A DNA stretch of 64,000 nt from Litoditis marina (Eukaryota > Nematoda > Chromadorea > Rhabditida > Rhabditidae), in contig OZ038440.1 in assembly GCA_964036275.1 (NCBI GenBank), forward strand, positions 9,027,690 to 9,091,689. The letters are read 5' to 3'. The notes below the pieces were generated by a model, which worked only from the letters and a program-made list of their open reading frames with translations, had not been told where the DNA came from and ran no database searches. The translations under genes and the position numbers were made by a program. Positions 50,408 to 61,480 of this stretch are shown here, piece after piece. Each line of letters opens with the position of its first letter. The first letter of the stretch is position 1.

Positions 50408-51914
50408 GCTGATTATATTATATGGTTTTTTACAGTTCATTCTCTAGCCTGTGTAGTGTGTTCACTCTGAACAGTATCAACGTAACTCGTATTCATCGGT
50501 AATTCTATGAACGCGCAACTTTTGAGCTGCATCAGCTCTAATGACAACATCAAAAAGAGGTTTCGCAAACCTAATACGTCGTGGAAATACCGCTACAATA
50601 CCGTAGATACAACAATAAACAAAACTATACAATTATTAGCAATCCATATGTCCAGAGTGTATCATAATTATTCCCCAAAAAGTGTGTTAATAGTGTTTTG
50701 GCTCAGTTTGTAAACATAATATTGTTTATCATTGTACCGTATCATGTTTCACCGTATATCGATTTCACATGTAATATTATCGAACGCGTCAGTATCATAC
50801 AAAACTTGGAGGTGCTTATCGTGAAAACTATCGATGCCAAAACTCACCAACTTTCATTCTACAAAATAATTCCTCGCTGGTTTCTTTTTGTTCTATGGTT
50901 CTTTTCTTTCAAATTATTTGTGTTCTATCACAGGGATGTTGTTTCTTGAATTGTTTAATCGTACTTTGTAGACTTTCAATATTCAATGTGGGCTCATATA
51001 TTTCTTTGTTTTTCGAAAAGCTTGACCATCGCTAGTAAGATCATCAATCTATTATTTTGTTCTGTCCTAAACAAGGTTTCATATTCTATGCGGCATAAAT
51101 GTTTTTTTTTATCGAGGTTCAATATAGTTCGTTTCAACCATCGATAGCAGCCAGTTACAGTATATTTTAGTGGGCGGAGTCAATTGTATTGGAAAGTTTC
51201 CAACAGCGATCAGCCTAATCAAAATTGTGCACCAGCTGGGTATTGAACTCAGCTGGGATAGGTGGTGCGGCGCCCACAAGCAGCCGGCCATCTGAACATG
51301 TTGGCCCAAACTAAAAACAGTGATATCAAACCATCTTTTCTGGCCGTTGTTCAATGCCTATTTTATCACACAAAACGTGGTTCAAATTACTCCCCGATCA
51401 TGTGGGAATCTTTTGAAAACAAAAAAGTTGCAAAAATCCTAAAATAACCAGTTTTCGAATTTTTATTTGCAATGAAAACACTGGCAAGCTGCCAGATCAG
51501 TCGCCTGCAATGTAGGGCGCGCTCGGCCAGCATGGCTGACTGCTATCGATGGGTGAAACGAACTATATCTTCTCATCATCGGTTAAAGAACAGAAAAAAA
51601 TCTAGTGACTACGCAGTTCATACTGCTAAGCTCATTTTCTTGCAACCATAACCAAATTAGCTAACCAAGTTGATCAATTTGAATTTATGTTCTTCCAAAC
51701 TTAATGAACCCGTCACGAAAAACGCAACTATGACTCCGCGAGTGGAAAATGGGATAGGAGGGAGGTCCATCATGCGCTAATAACCCTAATGTCTCACTTT
51801 TTTCGAATGGTCTCTCTAGTATCTGCAGTACAGTATCTATTCTCTCTATTTTTCGAACTATAATTGTGTTTGTGCGGACTGGTGAAAAGTTGTCTCTGTA
51901 TCTTTTGTTCCAGA
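50408..51914. other. Intergenic region between synaptotagmin and amnionless-like genes
   Basis: AT-rich and dominated by the 445-bp inverted-repeat element at 51123-51567. I see no gene. Confidence 0.55.
51123..51567. mobile_element. Long TATAGTTCG-GTTTCA inverted-repeat element, 445 bp
   Basis: Begins TATAGTTCGTTTCAACCATC and ends GATGGGTGAAACGAACTATA in inverted orientation, with GATAGCAG/TGCTATC extending the arms. It shares its ends with the 230-bp elements but has a different interior with no clear reading frame for a transposase. Confidence 0.75.
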
Positions 51915-54900
51915 ATGCGTTTCTCACCGTCTTCATCAAGCTATTTGATTCTGTTATGTTTCGCTGGCGTATCTGCTACGAACTTAGAACACACGTTTGT
52001 GTTTCTTCCAACGAATGAAATTAGTTACAAAGAAAACTGGCTGAACAAGGACTCGCCCTGTCAAGGTGACTTATCATTTATTTCTCGTTATTAAATAATG
52101 GTTTTTTTTCGCGTGACAATCCATGACGTGTTGGATGAACTGACACTTTAGATCAAATGCGGCTCAGATGGAATATGTGGTGAATGTTTTCTTTTTTCAT
52201 TCAACGCACCTCGTAGTGCATTGCATTGCATAAATAAATAAATAGAGGAATATTCAAAAGAGAAGTTCTATAAAAAGGGAATTCAAAGGCATTTCTGATT
52301 GAAATTTTGCATAGGCGAGATAAACCAAAAAAATGACAAAATTCAATAGTGAGACGATTACCAATTGGAAAATTGCAATCACCTTTCGCTTTGTGGACGA
52401 GTTCGCTGGTAGCTCAAAAATGCTGAGACTTCGACGATAATAGAAACGAGGAGTCATGTATGTGAAGTCAACTGAAGTGTCACGTGAAGTTAGCCTTCTA
52501 ATCAGGCATCGTGCACTTTGTCATTCCGAGTTCTTCTGTGTTTAACATGTTTCACGTGACTGTGCAGTTGACTGACAGTATAATAATCAATTGAGATAGG
52601 TCACCTGTCACGACCTGGCGAAGAGGTGTTATGTCATAGTCTCCTTCAATATTTTCTTGCGGGAAACTGGCACCTCCCATTACAAATCTGAGCGAATTCC
52701 GTCTAAACTGTTGTGATTTCAAATACAAATACTGTTATTAAAACTGGTGTGACTGATACTGCGAATCGCATGAATATAAGGAGTTAAAACCTAGCAACCT
52801 ATTTGTAGCAGTGATTTTGAAATAAACTACTTTAAATTCAATGGCGGGTGATAAACGAACGTTTTCTAGATGATCACATTGTTTTCGAAGATGCAAAGAA
52901 GACAATAGCGTATTTCGATGAAGACCTACAGGTAACAGGCATTCCTTTCCAACTTTTCACTAATGCGTTTCAGAAGTTGTGCCATTTTTCATGCACATGC
53001 CTTGTAAGAACAGTTGTTCCAAGGCTATGAGAAAAAGTTCGATGTTTGAAAGGTTTGGCTCCAGAACAACCTTTGTTGCAGGTATCACAAATCCTTCTAC
53101 CCGAGGATGGTTCAATTTATTTTGGAGATCAGGTAACCGTTGGTGCGAAGTCCAAGCAACAATGTGGTAGAAGAAGATCCCCGGAAGGTTGGTTAGTAAT
53201 AACTCAGAAGAAGTTTTGAGATATTTTCTTACTTTCGGATGTTGTTTTGCAGCTTATTTTCGTTATTGTTGTTATGTTGTTTTGTATGTTGTGTGTATGT
53301 TATGTTGTTTTGCAGCTTAGTTTTTTTTAACATTCTGTGCTACAGTCAAGTCTGCACAAATGCTCGAAATGTAAGAACAATGGTTCGATTAAACCCCAAT
53401 TAATTTTGCATTCAGTTCCTCACAAGTAACCAGCAATTGCTCATCCTCGAACGATTGCTGGGCTTTCCTCAGTGTGAGATTTTTCAGTCTTCAGTTTCGT
53501 TTACCTTAACGTATTCAATTTTGATACCAACAGTTTTAGTTGTTGCTATTTCATTTCACTTAAAGTGACAACTCGAATCAAAGAACTGAATTCGATTTGC
53601 CACTGTTGGCCACAGTGGTAAGTAAAATTCAGATTCAGATTAATTGCCACAGAGGCAACTAGAACTTAGTTTTTTTACATGCGCATTGCGCACATATACA
53701 GAAGTCGATTTCATTGTGTATTCTACGCAACAATTTTCAACGTGTATGATGTGTTCGCAGATCAGACTACAACTTTTTTTTACTTGACCTTTTCAGACGT
53801 GTTCTTCCAAGTGGACCCGTACTTTGGTTCGTATTTCGACCCGGCCAACTGGGAACCAGATTACGCTCCACTTCTTCACATGGACATGGTCCCAGGAGCA
53901 AATGTTGGTGAACTAGTAGTCTGTAATGAACCAATTTCCAGTAATAATTGACCTCTTTCAAACATGTTCATGACAATGTGGAATCAGTTGTTATTGACGT
54001 TTAGAAAATCGTAGAACCTTGCATGTTTCCGTATGCCGCTCATTAGTACATAGCAAACCCGAAAAAAGTTGGGAATATTCCACAATCAGTGTTGATATTG
54101 GAATCGTCCATAAAATGAAACCATACCGACTGGCGTGATATTGAAATGGACTATACCAGGCACTGAACAGATTTGTCGATGCTCCTTGTCTGAGTGGAGG
54201 AAAATCTCCTGACTGACTAACTTGTGTAATAATTTTATAACAGCTAACTGTTCAACTTTGTATTTTGTTTAGGATCATGCTTTATTCCTCACATTCTCAT
54301 ACCAACTCTTCATTGATGATCAAATCAAGGTCTCGCGATTGCAGTTCGGTGATAGAGTGAGTTCGATTTTCCCAAACTTGTAGAGAGATGGTGTAATTTA
54401 GCAAAATACGTACGTGCACAAAGGTTATGAAATTACCCAATCCTTCTGAAAAAGTTTGAACTTTTGGAAACTGTCTGCAGTTTACGTTTAAATGGGTGAA
54501 ATATAAACAAGTCATACAGAATTTAACTACACATCTTTCTTCCGACAGGAAAACAGTACAAATGAACTGAAATATTTATAGCTGACAGCAGCTGACGATA
54601 CACGAAAAACAGTATATCCAAAAATATCGCGCGTCTCCGTACTCTTTTTCATATAGGCATAAATTAGTCGTGCGTGGCTTGTTGTGAAGTTTTGATAAAA
54701 AATGGTGGGATTTGCCTAGAATTAGGATGTTTTTATCTCTGCAAACAAACTTCGAGGCGTGATATTCACGAGTTTCTCCGATTTCAATACTTTCTATCAA
54801 CTACGTTTTGACAAGTACGGAGACACGCGAGCGGGCACAGTTCACAAATGTCAAATATTATGTATGGGAGAGATCACCAACTATTGCACAACTAAATAAG

Positions 54901-55588
54901 TATATAGTTTCCAGCACCGAACTAGGGGTTGAATGAATTAACGGGAACTGATTCGCTGAATACATAATCAAATTAATGAAAAGAAATGTGTACACAGATC
55001 ATCGGAAAGTGGAAAAAGGCCCCAGTATACCCGTTGGGAAAACGAAGACAAAATAGTATAGATGATGATAAAAACGTAGTTTTACCTTAGAGGTCAATAA
55101 CAACAAAATACAGTTTGAAACACACAATGCTGATAGCAGCACACGCGCGTATACTTGTCATAAACTATTCATGTAGAAAGTGAACAAAATCCGGAAAGTT
55201 GTACAACTATTGCATGCTATGAAGCCTTGTTTGACGTTTCTTCCAACTTTACTTTCAGTACTGACAGTAGTGATGAGATATGCGCAAGTGAACATAGCTA
55301 CGTTGTTGTTAGACCCTTCAACACATCAAAACATCTGAACTACGCGCTTCCGCAAGCCAAAACGGTCAATGCGCTTGTATGATTATCTCAGTCTATTTTG
55401 ATTGTACTTCAAAATCTTTGATGTGTTCGAAGATTAGAATACAACTATTCGAAATTTCTCATAAACTTCATGGAATAGTTCCTAACGACTCTCCGATTGC
55501 CCAGGTTCCCATTTTCATCTCTCGGATTATAAATGAAATAAAGATGTTCCATGCATCCATAGCTGTTGCCCGATCCTGTAATTATTAA
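51915..55588 (+). CDS. Amnionless-like secreted protein
   Basis: Exons 51915-52065, 52870-52931, 53082-53187, 53797-53903, 54273-54356, 54841-54899, 55259-55376, 55505-55588 join in phase; about 256 residues. A signal peptide ends near ATNLEH. The order NW (41-42), DSPC, DDHIVF, SQILLPEDGS, an FF-DP-W segment, then DMVPGAND and KVSRLQFGDRFT follows the N-terminal domain of amnionless. That protein partners cubilin in endocytic uptake. The ATG lies one base after a TGTTCCAG acceptor. Human amnionless is about 450 residues with a membrane helix; this model ends without one, so C-terminal exons may be missed or lost. The last exon is weak. A 30-base candidate exon (52974-53003) was left out because skipping it gives family-like spacing. 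Confidence 0.65.
52465..52578. mobile_element. GTCACGTGAA inverted-repeat element
   Basis: Left AGTCAACTGAAGTGTCACGTGAA is mirrored by the right TTCACGTGACTGTG and CAGTTGACT. The core GTGCACTTTGTC and TTCTGTGTTTAACATG is shared with 14271, 58944 and 60727. Lies in intron 1 of the amnionless-like gene. Confidence 0.75.
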
Positions 55589-55635
55589 TGGTTTGTCAAA
55601 AATTTGGAAACCTCTCGCTTACGTGAACAAATGCT
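55589..55635. other. 47-bp convergent gap
   Basis: Separates the stop codons of the amnionless-like gene (plus) and the globin gene (minus). 3' UTRs must overlap or be very short. Confidence 0.5.
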
Positions 55636-57104
55636 TCAACGACGTGGAGTAGTCCATGTAGAGTGAAGAAATTCCAGTGCTTTTCTCACGTCAATCGTGC
55701 TTATGAAATAAACTAGTATAATGCGACTTACCGTTTCACTGGGAAACTCGCACTCGGCAATGATGCTGATGGTAGACGCTTTGAACTCCTTCCACACGGA
55801 AGACGGAAACTGGATTCCTTTGTTGAAATGAATGGCACCCACTCTACGGATTCTCATGATGATGTACTGTAAGAGTGATGTGAGAATACAATGATGTGAA
55901 TAACATTTTCTGTCCCCTATCCTTTTTATCTCTTATTACGCTTCGTTTCTCTGTCTCTGTCTCTGTCTCTGTCTCTATCTCTATATTTATCTCCATGCCT
56001 CGCCGTCTTTCCTCTTTTTTCACTTTCCCTCGTTCGTCACCCAAGCTTCACTCCAAAGCTCAAAAATATACATTAATTCTTAGTTAGGTACTGCAAGGAC
56101 TGAGTGTTTACCTGCTCCGGTTGGCCGCGAACCATCAACTCTATCAATTCCCCAATAAATGTAGTTATTCGCTGAGCAACTTCATGATATCTGGAACGGA
56201 AGATCTAGATTGGCTTTGAGTTTTACACTCAAACATTTTTTGTACCCCGGCTTCGCATCTCAGAGAATTTTTTAAGATCTCGTTTTTATATATTCTTTTC
56301 AAAAGTTGATATTCAGAACGTTAACACAAGTTGGAAATCGGAAAACCTGCCAAGTTGACACAAGCTGACACAGGGTTCAGTTTCTCGTTGAAAAACTTGT
56401 TTTTTTTCCGGGCGACCAACTCACTTCGTGTTGGTTATAATCTCGAAGCTCCTTCGGTTCGGGTTCGATATCAAAGACACAAAGTCTGGTTCGACCGGAC
56501 ACTAGAATGGTTTCATTGTTAATATAAAACTGCCTCATTTCACTTCTAATAGCGATGAAGAACTACTGAGCGCTACTTTTATCTGAAAATTTATATTTCT
56601 AACATAGCAGCCGAAATCTTTTTTTTCTTGTTTTGTTACGGAATAGATGCTGAAATTGTAATTTTTTAAACGTTATCACCGAACACCCCGAAGTACCGAG
56701 CTCGCAACCAGGCCGGAGAATTGTTGTTATCATACTCGAGAGTCACTCGAGAAACCACTTGAACACAAACTTAGATGTTCACAAATCGTTCTCAACCAAA
56801 ATACACAAATTGTTTACAATTTTGCTATGCTTTACATGGAAAGAAAACCAATCAATACCCAGTAAAATTATGTCATAATTAATACACTCACAAATTAGTA
56901 GAATTAAGTTTACAACAAAAGCAAAATATGATTACCGTTTCCGAGTTGTGGGTTTTCTGATTAGGTGTCCTGAACACATTGAATAGTGATGGATGTTTTC
57001 TCAGCATCGAGTACAGTATGCTGAGACCGAGATTCCCATTTGTCATCCGTACAGCATTCTGCCATGACGTATTCAGAATAGATAGACGATCACCCAACAG
57101 TAAG
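55636..57104 (-). CDS. Globin, first exon uncertain
   Basis: Exons 56936-57104, 56425-56501, 56112-56190 and 55636-55866 join in phase (about 186 residues). Globin landmarks include an A-helix SILNTSWQNAV, a C/CD region RKHPSLFNVF, a probable distal His in KYHEVAQR and a probable proximal His in VGAIHFNKG, followed by SVWKEFKA (G-helix). Nematode globins bind haem and oxygen; many act in neurons. The 57104 exon starts in phase 2, so at least one upstream exon exists. A weak candidate is 57238-57248, encoding MGF and two bases, which would make an N-myristoylation-like start. The gene starts within about 170 bp of the GPCR stop and has the same orientation, so a shared transcript is possible. 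The C-terminal end after FPSETV reads through a possible 47-base intron. Confidence 0.8.
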
Positions 57105-57277
57105 CTGGAGAGGAAATTGTGATTAGTACGAAAAACAGATTGATAAGTGCAAACTTTGGCAGCTAGCCCGGTATTTTTGGTACGCTATGTCACATTCAAT
57201 AATGTATGTGATGGATATGAACATATTATCTGGACACGAAAAGCCCATACAGCGAATTCCACTTATTTTTCGGATTG

Positions 57278-60200
57278 TCACCTCAAGAGAAAACGTAGTT
57301 TTTGGGAAGATATTTTGATTTCAATGAAAACAAGTTTAGACTTTCCGAACCTTGCATCGCAAACTGTTTTCTTTCGCTTGATCGTGTTTCGTTCCACCCA
57401 TCGATTATTCAACCATTGTGTGGCCTGAAAAGTCAGAAAATTAAATACTACCTTAGAAAAATAATGAATATAGCAATTACCAGGTTTGTTTATTAAAGAA
57501 GGACTATTATGTGGTCCATTCGCAATGGTTGAGTCCTTTGAACTGCAATACATTATTCAATTGCAGTTTAAAGAAGGACGATTATGTGGTCCAATCGCAA
57601 CGCTTCAGTCCTTTAAACCGCAATATATTTTTCAATTGCAGTTTAAAGGACCGATGTAACGGGATTGGTCCACATAATCGTCCTTCTTTAAGGGACCGTT
57701 GACACGAGATTGGTCCACATAATTGTCTTTCTTTAAAAACGGAACAACTCCTCATCAGTACAATCCAATCAAAAGTTAACACTCGCTCAGGAAGAATTTT
57801 TTTGCTCATTGCTCTGTGTGAAGTTTGAACACTCGCTCAGGAAAGAAACACAATAACTTGGTTCTTAATACGTTTCTCCCCATATGCTACAAAAATATAC
57901 AAGTTACAAACACTCATCAAATTTAACGTTACCTTGAGGAATATGAGACAGTTGGTTGAGCTGTTGACGATTATTAAGAAATTACTGAGATCGAGCACAA
58001 AATAGTTGTTGACACCGGTGGTGACTTCCATAATATCCATCTGAAATTACAATTAAGTTGAACTTTTTTATTTCAATAGTTTAACAGAACAAACATAGTA
58101 TAATCTAATACACTTGAAACTTCTTATGTATATATAAAACAAAAAAGAGAACGTACCGCGAATGTGAGACTTCGTAGACAGAGAAATTTTGTCACTAACA
58201 TAATTGAGATCATCGTCTGCATGTTTTCTCTGAAAGTCGATGATACATTTATTTGACAACGGGATCTTCTATCAGAAAATCACTTTTTATTGTGTTTTTA
58301 GTTGAAATTCTCCAATCAGTTGATCGATCAATCTAAAATCTAAAACTTGAGTTTTCACAGTTTCTCTTCCTCGTTTCAATGTGAGAACAAATTTATTTCA
58401 CCCTCACCGGTTTTCTCGCTGAAATGAGAAAAATTTGAAACACTCACCTAGAAAATTGTCTCTCCAATAAGTTGTCACTCATTTGAAACAATTGTCTTCG
58501 CGATCTGTTGGAACCACGGAGTATGTACACGGTTATCAAGGTTACACCTGCAAATAACATATTTATTTCAAGTTTTTTTGTAATGACTCGAAGATAAAAT
58601 TGGATCCGTGAACCGAATGGAATAGTACTTTCTGTTACACTATTGTAGGTTTGTTTGTAAACAGATTTTTCAAATGGACATATCTACTTTTTCGAAGGTG
58701 GAATTGACATTTAATCTCCTATATGGAGTTTCTAACTCCTTGAACTCCAGTTTATGGGCGACTCACAAAGTATAAATATGTTGGGTCCTATAGAGATGAG
58801 TAGCATTCGGGATATGAGTCTGTACATACGATAGGTTCCGTTCGTTCGGAACGCCGTCACCACTAACTGAAATATCGAATATTGACAATCAAATTCAACA
58901 TAAACTAAAAGCGTTAGTGTTCTCTGAATTGGTGTACACTAGAAGTAAATTAAACATTCACGTGAAGTTATCATTCGAATAAGGCATCATGTACTTTGTC
59001 GAATGAGGCATCATGTACTTTGTTGCACGTTTCTAAGTTCTGATGTGTTTTACATGTTTTATATAGCTTCCAAATAGGCCTGCATTGAATTATAGCATCA
59101 ACAACACTGTTACGACGATGAATTCATTAATTTTGGCACAATTTTCGAGTACACGTGAGGGGGTTGTCGATTTGGTTCAAGTTCGCTGTCCTTAGAACTA
59201 TAATGTTAGACTGATTACCTGTATCGAACTGCGTTTTAGTGCTAAATTGAAACATGGAGCTGTAGCAATTTCGAAAAATGCTGGTAGATTGAGTGTAATG
59301 GCACACAGTGACAGAATGAGCGGCATTCTGAAAAATGTGACCTGAGGAAGAATAATATATTTTCTTCTTCAAAGAATAATTCGATAGGGACCAAATTCTC
59401 AACTCAAGCTCAGCGTAGCGGATTTGGCGGCTCAGTGAAACTCGACAGTTAAGGTTATTAAAGAAAAATTCAATTATGTAGTCCAATCGCAACGCTTCAG
59501 TCCTTTAAACTGCAATACATTTTCCAATTGCAGTTTAAAGGACTGTTGACACGGGATTGGTCTACATAGTCGTCCTACTTCAATAGATAAAACATCGAGA
59601 ACGGCCAATTTCAAAGGGGATCCTAAATTTCGAGACCGCCTTTTTCAAATGAGTATTTTAATACCTGAACAACCGTCGATAAGTGGAGCAATAAATAAAA
59701 GATATCCGACGTTCACTTCGGAATGAATGAACGAATGCGGCTGATCTGAAAAAAACTTTGAATGTAACAACTATATCAATCTTTGACACTGCTGTGTTCA
59801 CGTCTGGATACAACTCTAGTATTCTGTTGAGGTTCGCCAGTGTCAAATGTAAGAGCGTAGCGAGAAATTAGAATATTTTTTTGTCGTTCAAAACGTTCGG
59901 ACTTTCCAATTAGCTCAGCATTTAATCAACGAATGAAGAACAAGTGGAACTGCAGAGAAATCGTTTATGGTTTTCGAGTTTACAGTTTCAAATTGAACGC
60001 CTCAGATCAAAATTTCAAAATAATATACCTGGACGTCCGAAATGGGTCTCGAGTAGCCATGTATCTCTGCATGGTTATCGCGACAACACACCAGATCTAA
60101 AATAAATATATTTTAAACATAATGTTCTCGTATGATTCTGTGTTGCACTTCACGGCAGCGTTTCCAATTCCACCGAGATATAACTCTTTCCCTCTCGTTG

Positions 60201-61450
60201 TCCTGCCGCTCTCTTCCCCTCTCTCCCCTCTTCTCTCTCCCTCTCCCCATTCCTCAAACTCTCACTCTCTTTCTATATTGTTATTGTCAAAAGGTACAAT
60301 TTCGCTACCCGGCATCAATTTTATTGATTCAGTTTACTTACCGATGCTGTATTAGCGATCTGCGAGAACGCATGGAACCAAGGAATAAGTAGATTGAGAA
60401 TATCGTAGTCGAAGGTGAACGGCATCTTCTTGATACCGTAATACACGAATGCACACCACAGAAGTACCGTATCCCAGAAGGCCAGGGCCAGCATAGAAAC
60501 TGCCAAGACAACGCCGCGGTTCTGAACAATTCAGGTTTTTCGAATAAGTTCTTTGTTCACGTGATTTTCATCTGCTCATGATGGAGTTATAATTTGTTTG
60601 AGTTAGGTTTCTGTCCCGATCTCTTGAACAATGAAACTACTCAATTCCGATGAGGTTGACTTACTACATTTACAAGTTTTTACTATAAAGAAACGTCTGA
60701 AGCGCATCAACTACTGCTATGCTAGAAGTCAATTGAATAGTTACGTAAAGTTAGCTGTCAACATTCTAATGAGGGAGCTTGCACTTTGTCATTGCACATT
60801 TCTCCGCTCTGCTGTGTTTAACATGTTTTACGTGACTATGAAATTGACTAACAGTATATACGTATCATAAAGTGTTTTGCTCATTTGAATCATCCATCTT
60901 TCAAGCAATATAGAATAATTTCACGAATTTAACTGGTTTTGTTTTCCCTCACCTTGTCCAGATTGGTCATGTGAACACTCCTGACTCCGTGCATATTGCC
61001 GACCGTACCCAAAATGACACACAACGGCGTCAGCCAACCATTCACTATCTGGGTGTACAGGCTGAAAAGAAAACATACAGTTCATTTTGTTTGTTTTGGA
61101 CCATTAGGATTCATTGAAAACTAGTCCATACGACAAAGAGTTCAAGCTAAGAATGTATCTTTCATTCTTCACATACTCTTCTGTTACTACTATACTATAT
61201 TGTTCTACATCGAAAATAGGCAAGTACTTCTTGGGTTGTGGTACCTAAAATTCACTTTTTGCTCAGTGCTTGGACTTCATTTGTTTTTCATACACTCGTT
61301 ACAGTTATTAGACGGAATGATTTCACGAACAGTCCAGTATTTTATTTTTTCCTACATAATCTTTAACCAGACTACTCACGCATATTCGGGATCCTGCTTC
61401 GGTAAAACATTACAGTTAGGCATCGGGAGGATATTGGCAGAGTTATTCAT
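57278..61450 (-). CDS. Rhodopsin-family GPCR, neuropeptide (FMRFamide-like) receptor type
   Basis: Ten exons: 61380-61450, 60953-61061, 60342-60521, 60029-60096, 59219-59327, 58767-58866, 58448-58547, 58157-58229, 57933-58040, 57278-57424; 354 residues. Seven hydrophobic helices are visible. TM1 is VNGWLTPLCVILGTVGN. The DRY position reads QRY (130-132), as in nematode FMRFamide-related receptors. TM4 is MPLILSLCAITLNLPAFF. TM7 holds LSNFLIIVNSSTNCLIF, and helix 8 is ATQWLNNRWVERN. Such receptors sit in the plasma membrane and couple neuropeptides to G proteins. The short N-terminus (MNNSAN) follows a TTTTTTTCAG acceptor; between them lies a three-codon upstream frame. Introns hold several mobile elements. 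The ligand cannot be told. Confidence 0.88.
57492..57743. mobile_element. Nested pair of TTAA-type elements
   Basis: An outer copy (left arm 57492-57574, right arm from about 57693) is split in its centre by a complete inner copy. The inner copy begins AGAAGGACGATTATGTGG and ends with the inverse CACATAATCGTCCTTCT, with TTAA on both sides. The outer copy again starts TTAAAGAAGGAC and ends TTTCTTTAA. Lies in the last GPCR intron. Confidence 0.85.
58944..59070. mobile_element. GTCACGTGAA-family element, decayed with internal duplication
   Basis: TTCACGTGAAGTTAT, then two direct copies of GGCATCATGTACTTTGT, then TCTGATGTGTTTTACATG. GPCR intron 5. Confidence 0.6.
59456..59586. mobile_element. 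TTAA-type inverted-repeat element, copy 3
   Basis: TTAAAGAAAAATTCAATTAT on the left and the inverted CTACATAGTCGTCCTAC on the right. The centre CTTTAAACTGCAATACATT matches the other copies. GPCR intron 4. Confidence 0.75.
59665..59745 (-). other. Possible cassette exon in the GPCR second intracellular loop
   Basis: Eighty-one bases with a TTTTTTTCAG acceptor and GTATTA donor, entering and leaving in phase 2. It would insert 27 mostly basic residues (SAAFVHSFRSERRISF and more) between FRTS and the TM4 start RMPLIL. Skipping it gives a normal receptor, so it is optional or chance. Confidence 0.3.
60185..60275. repeat. CT-rich tract in GPCR intron 3
   Basis: Low-complexity pyrimidine stretch; overlapping frames are not genes. 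Confidence 0.7.
60727..60854. mobile_element. GTCACGTGAA-family element
   Basis: Left AGTCAATTGAATAGTTACGT mirrors the right TTTTACGTGACTATGAAATT. The core GCACTTTGTCATTGCACATT and TCTGCTGTGTTTAACATG is shared. GPCR intron 2. Confidence 0.75.
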
Positions 61451-61460
61451 TACAAACGCG

Positions 61461-61472
61461 TTATTCGGTCAT
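61461..61472 (-). promoter_or_regulatory. Three-codon upstream reading frame before the GPCR start
   Basis: ATG ACC GAA TAA begins 6 bases after the presumed splice acceptor (AG at 61479-61480) and ends 10 bases before the receptor ATG. It could lower translation of the receptor. Confidence 0.4.
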
Positions 61473-61480
61473 GTCAATCT

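Noticed and set aside
52974..53003. 30-base exon (KLCHFSCTCL) in the amnionless-like gene
   Set aside because: Splice sites and phase allow it, but omitting it restores the spacing seen in the amnionless family.
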